Positions 49,601 to 61,600 of a stretch of 64,000 nucleotides of DNA are shown here, piece after piece (the stretch's first letter is position 1; each line of letters begins with the position of its first letter). Origin of the DNA: Hymenolepis diminuta (lineage: Eukaryota; Platyhelminthes; Cestoda; Cyclophyllidea; Hymenolepididae); the NCBI GenBank assembly GCA_900708905.1, contig CAADRB010000009.1:3052680-3116679 (forward strand). The letters are read 5' to 3'. Under the pieces are notes generated by a model that did no database searches, had not been told where the DNA came from, and worked only from the letters and a program-made list of their open reading frames with translations. Made by a program: the position numbers and the translations under genes.

Positions 49601-52600
49601 ATGTAAATGGCTTTTATTGGAAAATATATCAATTGTAGGACGTTCAGAAGTCCAAGTTCTAGATGCTAATTGACAATTGATTGGGTCTTTATACAACTGC
49701 TTTCATATATAACCTTAAAGCATAATTTCTGTTTTCAGAACATACTATGATCTGCGCTCACTAAGTCACTCTCTGCAACTCTCAATATCTTATGAATTTG
49801 AGTATCTTTAGTCAACGACTAACAAAAATATACAATAACTTGGAGGTTTTCAGTTTAAAGGAAACTTTACTATGCCTAAATTTGACCGAAAATTCATACG
49901 TCAGATGCTTATTACATATCAGTAAAATTTTCCCTTCACCATCTATTTTGAGTTTGATAGATATCTTTTCTTAATTAAAGACCACCAAGATATTAAGGTT
50001 AATAATATCCGAAGACTCCACCCCCATTATTCTAAATGCATTTTTACGGATGTAGCAATTTTATTCAAAAGATAATCAGGATAGACCGCTGAATTCCCTA
50101 TGAAGCAATCACATACGTCAATGGTGGTGCCAATGAAAGAAAACTCTTTTTATCATCTAATTATCTCAATTTTCAACTATTATGCCTATCACTATAGCCA
50201 CCAGTTGAGTTGAAATTGTGGTAGCAAAGTTGTAGACAGAATTTTCTTTGGTGCTGTTCTGTTTTAGCCCATCAGAATTTAAGATAGATAAATTTTTCCA
50301 GCACCAAGAAGGTTTAAATAAAACAGGTATTAACTGGGACAATAGTTGATTCAAGCATGAATTTTGAAATACATTGCTATCTAAATGAAGATATTTGGGC
50401 AGTTTAGTAACTGTACTCATTACATATAAACTATATTCAAGAGAGATGGTGCTATCAAAGCAAATGAAAAATTATGAAAAAATTGACACCTTAGCAATAT
50501 AGATTAACCGATTTTAAATGTTAAACATCAGCAAATCAATCCCTTAAAAATGATGGTGGTTTTTAATATACCAGAAGAATGGGGAGATATATAACGTATC
50601 TATATATATCTACAATGACTTCTTTCAGCTTTTAAGCTGAAAATATCTCAAACACAATTATCTTATTAAAAATCCCTATTGTAGATAATGTAATGTTCAT
50701 TCTTCCCAAACCGACAAAAAGTGAATTGAAATCGTTGTTAGCTATTTTTGCAAAATTCATCAAATCTCTAATTGGTAAGCACAATACGCTATCCGTCACG
50801 CAGGACCCCGTAAATGAGCTACTTTGATAATGGAAATACTGCAGTGATTGAACATCTATACCCATTCGCTTTATGTGCTTTACATTGTTGTGATAGTTGA
50901 CTTTAGTTATGCAACACCGACATGTGTATAATGATCTCTTAGTTAAGTCGTAATTAATAAATGAGGTGAAGCATGTTATAGATGCTTAAAATGTCCATTG
51001 CAGCACAAATCAGGATTACGTCAATCTCTAACAGAAAAGCTCAATTAATCACTTTATCTATTACGGCTCCCATTCCCTTAGCAGATTTCAGTTTTAAGCC
51101 TCTGAAGGGTCGTAAATTTGTCTCCCTTTGATATTGCCGACTTTTCACTTGCCCTTATGTTATGCTATCTGCCAACTAAAAACTTTGCTAATGCAAATTA
51201 TGGATTACCATAATCATATGGTCGGGGGGAGGGGGAAGGAGGGGTAAACCGTACCTCATACTAAGAGTATTTCCATGTCTTGAATAGAACGAACATGGTC
51301 AAGTGGCTATAAACGTTACAATGAAAATGTAATATCGGAAAGTCAAATTAAAATGTAGCCTGTCTGATAATAAACGTTTTCAACATAAGCTATCAGAGTT
51401 AGTACACTAATATTTCAATCTTTTTTGTTAATTAATTTGAATAAATACGCCTCGACGGACAATTGGAACTTTAAAATACTACATTCTACTTTTCAAGCAC
51501 ATTATTTAAACAAAACAGTGTCAAAATAGCTACAATAACTTGAAGTAAGCATGGTCAAAATATTATATTTTTGTCTAAATTTTGATATTTAACTAAATTT
51601 TATAAATTTTAGTCTAAAAAACATAAAACGCATTTAATATTCAGGCTGTACGTGATTTTGAGAAGGGAATTCACTAAAATAACCATGAAATATAAACTGT
51701 TAAGTTAGTGCTGCTCACAAATACGTGTAAATCAAAATTGCTCACGGTTTAACTGTAAAAATGTCTGTATAATTACATCCACTCTTTGAACCGGAATTTG
51801 GTAAAACGCTTCCTCTAGCTACAGGTCTTTTAGTCCGAGGTTCGCAATTTTTTCGATACCTCCGAAACACTTCAACCTCCCGCCCACTTTGTCCCTGATT
51901 TGTAGGTCCTGACATACTATTTGAAATATCTGTAGAAGCAATCGAGCTCATAGAGCCCAATCGGCGTGAAGAGAGCATGTCTCCTTTTTGAAATAAGCTA
52001 AATTGATCTGAGCCATAACTCTACTCTACTTCAGCACATAAGCACACTTCTGTTTTTAGCGCACGCTCAGCTGATATAGGTGCTCGGTAAAACTCGCCAG
52101 CCAATAGAGCTCCAGTTAGAAGATAAAATGTACTTTACGTGTAAAAGATTAGGCACACTTCGAGCTCCATCAAGAGATCTGCTTAATCACTATTTAATAT
52201 ATCCAAGAACTTCACTTTTTTGGGTAGGAGCTAAACCGTAGGAATCAGGGAAGATGATATAAATGAATATAAGGAACGAAAGAGAGAATATATCAAATAG
52301 ACAGCCAATAAACTGAAAGATTGCCTAATAGGAGAGTGGAAAACTTAATTTATATAAAAATACACTACGGTCTTAAAGCTCATGAGACTTCATTATTGAA
52401 CCTGTGACGCTAGATTTTCCATAACGGTTCTTGGTGGTATTTGTATTGAGCAGAGTAAGTATATCTGTAACGAGTCAACACCATTTTTGCACCCGAACAA
52501 TCGGTTTTAGGATAACTTATCATGTTTATAAACATTTAAAGGCAAGGTGGTCTTAAAAAGAAGTTACTCTTCAATCACTTCGCGTATACTTTGGTAGAAA

Positions 52601-55600
52601 AAGCGATTTTATTCTGATCTGCAAAACTCTTCATTAATGTTGAATTCATATAAATCTTCATTTAAGAACGTCAAAGTACAAGAACTTGAAGGAGAAACAA
52701 AGAAACGGTAATGTTTCGCAATGTAATTATTATGATAAAGTCGGTAACAATTAGTAAGTAACTATCCAATTTAATCCACTACTAATATAAATTTACACAT
52801 TAATAAATTCCTACGCGCCTCCATAGGGTACGAGAATTCCCGAATGGATTCGTCAAGTTAATTAGAACATTCAGGCTTGGAATTATTCAACAAAGACAAA
52901 TCGTTCTAGTTTAATTTCTCTTAGTTTCTTATTAATAAAAATACTGCGTCTGTTTCAACATCGGATTTAAATCATTCAGATGAATCATCGAAATAAAACG
53001 ATAAAACGCGAAATAAATAAATATATATATATATATGTTTTTCAGAGCTTTGATTCCCTTTTAGAGTGGTGATTAAAAAACGTCATATCAAAACAACATT
53101 CAAACTCTCCTACTAAAGAGCCTTAATTATGAGTAGATTAAATACATTCGAAATCCTTTTAAATAGTGATACTTGCTTTTTTCCGCCTCTGTAAGCAATC
53201 ATTTGATGTCACTCTCAACTAACCAGATTAATTAATCTGCATGTCTAATCGTTGATAGAAATCATCGCGTATTTAAAACCTGTTGCAACGAGCACTTTAA
53301 AAATCTTAAATTACCACTTTCTTGATAGGGAAATAGACACAAAAGTAATAATAGACAAGACGACACGAAGTATCATGCAGACAACAATGAGACTCAGCGT
53401 TTTACCAGGAGGAATTGCTGTTTAGTTGGGTCGCACGATTGTTCGAGTAAGCCGCCATTGACTCAGTGGAGGCCTCAGAACCTCCTGTACTTACCAATTT
53501 GGGGCGATAGGCATCCTGCAATCCCGAATCAAAATAAAATATCAGAACTTCGTTGGACATTGCAGCCCATTAGAGTGCAATATAAAAGAATGTTTAAAAG
53601 TATTTGTCATTTGGAAATTAAATATACTAATCCTAAATTTAAAAAAAATGGAAGTGATTTAATGATTGTGGAATATAAAATGAAGCAACTTCTCTTATAA
53701 TTTTAAGTTCAAGATTTGGCTTGCAGTCACCGTTGGAATTGAAAATGAGGTGACCCTTTAATTCTCGGTAGAGACAGATTCTACTAGAATCTCTTAAAAA
53801 ACTGATAGAATTAAGAAATTTCGGCTGGGATTGTATAAACTATATCCTGGATATAAACAAAAGAATATATCAAATAATTTTGATACAAATTTACTACAAA
53901 GTTCAACAAGAAACTGAAAGCGAATTTTATAGAAAGGAAAGTGAATTTAATAAATGCACTTCAAAGAGTTTAACTTAAAATTCATGGGTTGCTGTTCAGA
54001 CATGATAAAATCCCATAGATTAAATAAAAGACAAATTAGGAGAGAAACACATGGAGCCAATATGGTTGTGTGAAATAACTCAAATAATACAAATATCATA
54101 GTTATTACCTATATAGTGACCTGCTGTTATCTGATCTTCATCATTTAAATCCTGTTCTACCATCCGTCTAAGCCAAATCAAGTTGTCACACTTGTCAAAC
54201 TCCATTTCGTTTTATGCAACACTGCAACTCTTAATCAGCTATACCCTTATCTAAGCGTTATCATTTAAACTGGCATAGTTCAGGATGTATAGATGTTGAT
54301 AAATCAATTTCCTTTTTCCCTCTTTCCAATCTCAGAAGATTTGATGATTGCCATAATCTAAGCTAGAGTTTATATTTAAGGATGGATTTATCTCCAACGC
54401 TTATTATTTCATTGTCAACATACAAGCTTTTTATACCCTATAAAATGCTATCTTTTCAATTACGTAATTTAGTAAATTTTTCAGGGTTGACAAGAAAGAA
54501 TAGGAAAACATGAGTGATGAAGTCTGGAAAGGAAGTAAATGCGGTTAATGGACTACATCGCACTTTCTTGCAAATTAAAATTGCGCTAAAAAATTTATTT
54601 TTGTATTAAAACAATGGTCTTTTCACAATGGTTGAAACAGTAATTGTGGGGGATGATATTCCTGAAAAGAAAGAGCCACTGGCTCTGAGGTCTATAAAGT
54701 ATTAAAGCATATTATGAGATTTGCATAAATATTCATTTTGAAATGAAAAATAAACATTTATGACAATCTACTATTTAATAGAAATCAAAATTAATTATTG
54801 AAGTAAAATAATATTTTAGTATTTGATCAACTAGTAATTGATAAAATCTCACATAATAGATTTAATAATACTATATTAACGAAACATATTGAAAAACAAA
54901 ACATTTTAAACCAAAAACATTTGAATTTTGTGGTGAAAAAATTCAAAAACTCCCAATAATTGCAAAACTTCCTTTTAGAATCTGATTTAATCTATGCAAA
55001 CCACCTTTTATCCATATTATTTTCCCCTTCTTTTTAACATTTTTCGTTTTATTAACTGAAAGTTCGAAACAAATAAATAGAAGAAAAGGAACGAAAACAT
55101 AAAAAAAGCATTATGCACTTTTCCGAATCAAAAAAATTCTTTACAAAATATCAATTTTAGCGATTTTCAAAGTTTTTTAAAAAAAAAGCGAAGAAAACAC
55201 TATTATATCAACCATTTTATTAGGCTATAAAAATGCTTCATCTGAATAACGAAGAATTCTTGTATGAATATGAATTTCAAGATTCATATTGCTTGAAGGA
55301 AAAAGCTGATGATGGTATTTGCTGATGGAGAATAGGGATTCTATCAGAGGCAAAAATATTCTTCATTCTATACTCAAAATGCATTTACTTTGTCAGAGAT
55401 TATTAATTTTACTACTGCTTTCTTATAACGTTCTAATCATACTTAGAAAAGAAATTGTAGAATCGTTTTTATCCTAAAATAGAGGTGATATCAAGAAATT
55501 CATACTATACGAGCCGTTTTCTATCTTAAATTTATACGTTTTTTGATAAGAAATGCTATAGAGGATGTTTTTATCAAAGATAAGAAATTGGGAAAACTTT

Positions 55601-58600
55601 CCATTATAAACAAGTCTCGTTCCCGTGTATTCCATATGTAAACAAAACAAACATTCAAAATTTTACAAAGAATGTTTTCATCGTAGGAACACATTAACTT
55701 AATTTATGCATATACAAGTAGAGGGGGGAGAGAGGGGCAATTGAAAGAGAGATTCCTACTCTAATTATTTATTCTTAACTTTTCCCGAGATTAGGTAATT
55801 CCCGAAATGAAAGATAATTGTGCATGAAGTTGGTACAAACAAATGACTGGTTAATATTGTGATAAAAATAGCATTCCAAGATTCTGCTTTATCATTTTTA
55901 TATTAAAAGCATTTCACGATTTTCTTATTTCTCGACAGCAACTATTTGCATTTCCAATAGGAAATTAATTTAAATAACTGTTTCAATACTTTTCTAAAAG
56001 TAATATTTCAGCTAATTGGAGCTAAATCCATGAAGACATTTTTTCAATTTGGATTATTTAAAAATTTAAATTCAGGCATGAGTGAAATAAATGTCTAGTC
56101 AATATGTATATATATTTTTAACAATGATTTATTAACAGTATACATCACGTAAAGACAAAAATAAGAACAGAACGACTTACAAGATAACCTTTTGGATTCT
56201 GCCCAAAAGCCTTCATCCTGTCTGAATATTTCATGGTCCCTTCCTTTAAAGTATCTAATCCTTATATTTTATTAAATTTGCTCTTATGTACTTGTTGAAT
56301 AATGTTTCATCCTAAAAACAAAGATCGGTCTGTTCCAGAGTTAGCAATATTACGCTGATCAATCATGATTTCACTTTCCAAAATTATGATCATAATTGCC
56401 GATGATACACAGGCAAGTAATTAATTATTCTGTTCAAAACAAACTTTTAACCATCACCAAAATATACATACAATGAATACAAAAGCTAATTATTGGTTAA
56501 ATTGTAAACGGTGCTGAAATTTCATATCCAAACCAAGTTAAGAATAGGATGTTCGAAATCAAACTCCGACAAATTTTTAATTTCTCTGATTTCAGCAATC
56601 TTATTGGATTAAAGAAATTAGGGAGACCTAAATCTGTTGCCAAAATCGGAGTCGTTCTTTTCCAAAATTATAGGTACCCTATGAATAATAGACTCCAATA
56701 GTCTAAACAACGAAAAGTTTTAATGACCAACGATAAATGAACTGAAGATTTTCTTAAATTTGTATACATTTTTAAGGAAACAGCATCCCACCACATTGGG
56801 GTAACATTTTTTTAAAAAACTTTAAAAGAGAAGATTAAAACGTTTCAATGAAAGTGTTTTCAAATTGATCAGAAATAATATTCATTATGAAATACGTTCC
56901 GTATCATTGAGGAATTTGAATGTTAATAATAACATAAAATTAATACTGCGCTTGTTCAGATTGAATAAAATCTAAAAGTGGGCCTTCCTTATATTGATAG
57001 AAATGTAGTTTTCAGTTAATTACGAAACAACGCTTCATTCGTCGAAAGTGTTTTGCTCACCTGTTTTTCGCCCTGTTTTATGGTCTCTTGATATGGTGGC
57101 GGTGAGCCAGTAGAACAGGACGATGTGGACTCTTGATGAGGTTGTTTTACCAAAGAGTCATTTCTACTACTCACGACACTGGCATTCAAAACTGAACCCG
57201 AAGGGGATGGTGATGCAGTTCCAACCAGGGGTCTCTCGGAATGTTTACGAGAGTCTTTAGAACCAGCAGGTATGTAGCCATTGAGTCTGTCTCGACGTTT
57301 TATGAGTGTATGGACGAATAAGAGGAGAGCAACAAGAACTGCTAAAGCACAGACGATTACAACACCGACGAAGCCGACCTTAGGCAGTTGGGCTGTGTCA
57401 GCAACAACAGCTTCAGAACGAGCTGGTCTTTTTTCTTCTGAGAACTGCTAAGTAAAAGGTGTTCAAAGTGTGAGATTCTGACTGGGAGATTGTAAGATAG
57501 TATAAAAAACTGTGGAAGATTTTTGTTATACAGTTTTTTAATCATTCAAATTTGTGGATAATATTCAACTTGAAAACCTTGACCGTCCTCCCTTCCCTAG
57601 TTAATTTTTATCATGAGAAAGTCAAAAATAATTCAAGATTAAAGGGTTTAGTAAAACAATAACCGAGATACTTCTGTGAATAGAATCATTTAATTTCTCT
57701 CCACAAAATATAGACTCCATTTAATTTTCAAGGATGCATATTACTCCAAAGGATTTTGATAATTTTGTCTCCTGTACATAAAATATCGCTTAATTATTCA
57801 TTTAAGGTTTAAATACAAACGGATCGTTGTACTATTTTAGCTCATTGTTTTTTATCTTTTTTATCTCAGTATATGATAGAAATATATATATGAGTCTCTA
57901 AAGGCACCTTTACAAACATTAAATAAAGGATTTTAACTTAATTCTCCGATTCAAACTGAGTAATTATGAAATTAAATCAACTTTTATTTTGAGTTGGTTG
58001 ACAATTTTTCGAGGAAATAAGGCAAAGGAGACGGGAATATCAACCGCGATTTTTTTGCAAATGTTCATTTATGCTACATATAGCGGTACTAAAATTTCTT
58101 TTAAGGCCAACAGAAGACGAAATTAGTGCTACGTTTTGCCTGAACAAGTTTGTGCCTAATTTATTTTTGAAAATATATTACAATTTTGACAGTGCATAAA
58201 CTGCAAAGTTGACAAAATTCATAAATTTGAAGGCAACCTCAATATTTGCTTGAGAACCCATAAATGATTTTAATTACCTATTATCAGACTTTTCAGATTT
58301 TTCGCTTGTGCAAATTTTCCTTAAATTGCTCATCTGTATGATTTTGTGGTAATAAAAGATGATTCCCTTTAAAACCCTCTTTGTCAAATTTTTGCAACTT
58401 TTCATACTTCGAACTATTATTTTCAAATAATATTTATGCTTGCCTACATACCACATTAAAGAGGTTATTCTATTGATGAGTGGAAAATGATTAATTAAGG
58501 TAGCATTCATGGTATTACTTGGCTTTGGTACTCCCAGAGTTTTAATTTAAATCATGTGAGCAGAACATTTTCCCGCCTATTATGATTTGAGACGATGTTG

Positions 58601-61600
58601 ACATAATTTTAGTCCCAAAATGCACACATTGTTTAAGCTCTCAAAAACCATCCGATTTACAGAGTAAAAAAGGAGTCTTTTCACAACACATGTTATCTGA
58701 TATAAAAAGAGCACGATTTCATCACATAAAATGTGAACACTAAGTGTGGGTACGAGGGAGAGAATTGGACTAAAAATAGCTGAACGCAATCGAATGGAAA
58801 TCTATTAGAGCGCCCGTAGAACTTACTCCAAAATCATACAATATCATGGCCTACCTCAGACCTTTTGAAAGGTTTATTAAAATTTTTCTACAAAAAATGA
58901 AATCGCATTTTATAATTTTCCCCAAAATATTTTCTCATCTTTGTCCAATATTGTTCCATTGAATTCCAATAGCACTTACCTGCTATTAGAATTTTGTTTC
59001 AATATGAATGTGAATTTTCCTACGGTTAATCTCATATTTGTTGTAGTGACCAAGGTATTGCTTTGATTTACTTGTTGATTTTTATCAGTTTAATAATTAC
59101 ATTTATTTCTCGTTACATCATTTCCTAGCCCTTAAGCGGTTTATAAATTTTGCCCCGGTGTCTAATCTCCGAGTTTTAAGCTTTATTTCAACATAAAGTT
59201 GCTTTTTTTCGTTTATTAGTATTTCTCTTTATTCTCTTTTGTTCTCATCGAATAAAAATTATGCCACCGTCTAGGCATATTTCCTCTCCTGTGGTATACA
59301 TAGTGAATACATGAGATCTGCAAAAGCTATTTTAGATAGGATTTTAAGATTGTATCAGGGACTATGACTCATGAATAGGAGATAGTTCACCTACATTGGT
59401 CATTTATATACGCACCTAATTCATACTGCATATGTGGGAAATAATATAACACCCTAATCAAACTGCATGAAATTTTATCTACATCATTTGTTAAGAACTT
59501 TAAAGGGTTTCCTTAAACGCACCAACTCATTTAAGTAATTGATTTGCTAAGGCTTTTAATTTGCTATTACTTTCACTCCTGATTTAATTTATGTTGCCAC
59601 TCGCCCCTTCCTAATTAGCAATCAACTTCCGCTATTATGACTGATACTACGAGTGGCTTTTTTAAACAAGGAAAACTGATCATATCTAATAGTGAAAAAA
59701 AGCAATCTGTCATATGTATGCAACAGTCACAACAATTCACATGACTATTAAATATTTGCTCATTTATCAAAGTAAATTGTCATATGAATATTGAATTCAG
59801 TCTTGTTATTAAAAGCAGCCATCAGATGTAAATAAATGACAGATTATTCCACTAATAGGTGATGAATCAAAGGAATTGGAACGCACACTATACAAATGCT
59901 TCCCTATTCATATGAGAAATGTCCCTTCTGATTAGAATTAATCATTTTGGTCCGTTAATCACCCCACTGATTATAACCCGCACGCAGTATATATGGCTAC
60001 CAAAAGTTCTTAACCAGATCCCGATTATTTTTGTGCAGATCATCATATAGGCCAAAACGTGCATATTAACTCAATTGCTCTACCATAACTGCCATGTGAT
60101 ATTTTTTTCCGTCCATGAAAAGTAAAGGAGATTCCAAACTTTCAACCTAACTCTTTGTATCTGCTAGCTGAGATAGTTTGCTCGTAGTATATACTCCTGT
60201 TCCTGATCTCTCATTTTACCTTTTCTCATGCTCACTTTTTTCTTCCCATTCATACTCTTATATGGCTCACAAGCTACACGTAAGTTCATTTACGAAGGTG
60301 TTATATATCCTTCATCCCGGATAGAGACATGAAAGTCTGAAGACGCTAATGAAAAAAATCGAATTATGCCGCACACTTTATATACAGACTCAACTAATGC
60401 GGTTAGCCATTCAGATCACTGAGTGTACGCAGACAGACATCGAACTCATGCTCCCTGATTTGGTAGATGTAAACAGCGGTAAACTTACATATATTATCAT
60501 AGTAATATTATATTATTTGAATTTCTAATTCCATTTCATGTTCGAGTATTCAGAGAAACTGTGCGTTAAATAAAAACGGTTCATGATATTTTCTTATCGC
60601 TCATGATTTCAGCAGGAAAGGTTATAAAACAGTCAGACTGCTTTATAATTGCAATAATGATAACTTAGTTTTATGAAATATGACCACAACAATCTAGAAT
60701 ATTGGCTAACTTACAGGGAATCCGACGCCATATTGAAGAATTGAGTTTTTGTTCAGCCATTTTAGTGTTTCTGCTAGAAAAATAATAGGCGAGCATTAGA
60801 TAGGAGTATTAGTAAGCAAGGTATAAATTAACGGAGAAGCAGACATACGCATCATGTTGACAATGTCTTTCCCCAACATTCCTGATTCAAATGGCACGAA
60901 AAAGAGGAGCACACGACCGGTTTTGTCGAGTCTGAAATTAAAATGAGGAAAACGCGGTGAAGATAAATAGACTGAATTATTATGAAATTATTTAGTGACT
61001 GCTACCGTACTTTATTACGTTGGAAAAATATCGCAGTTACTATAAATTAGCTACTTATAGCTCTTAAAAGGGGCAAGTGACCATTGAAACCAATAGATCG
61101 ATAAGCTCTGGGCTTCGTGAAGATAAATTTACTAAGGAGTTTAGAGAACATATCCTGAAATTTGAATTCTGAAATATTAAGATATGACACAGTAATTAAT
61201 TAAAATGTGCGAAATCGGATGAATCCATATTTCCTTCGAAGACGCTTATTGACCTCAGACTTTCGTCCGTTCCCATAGATTTCCGCTTTTAATCTTTATT
61301 GAACTATTTTGCTGGTTCCCATTAGTAAAGGTGCAATTTCCTGACTTTATCACGGAAAAAAACAGTGTGATAAACTGTAATGTCAGTTCTTGCAGTCAGA
61401 CACAGTTTATGAAATTGGATGCCATATATCATGTCCCAAACCAACTGTGACAATTCCCTCCCCATATACGTCCTCTTTCGGATATCTTATGGTCTGTTCT
61501 AATCGAATCCCAATGTGTGTAGTGAATAAGTCAAGGCTGCCACCTCCGAACTGGTCCGGCGACACGAGTGACTTGACTTATTCCATCTATTCGATCGATG

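Noticed and set aside
54109..54205. Minus-strand ATG frame of 32 codons with a donor site ([20 protein letters not shown])
   Set aside because: It looks protein-like but joins no IA-2 exon in frame, and I found no partner exon. It might be an alternative first exon or a nested gene, but this is unsupported.
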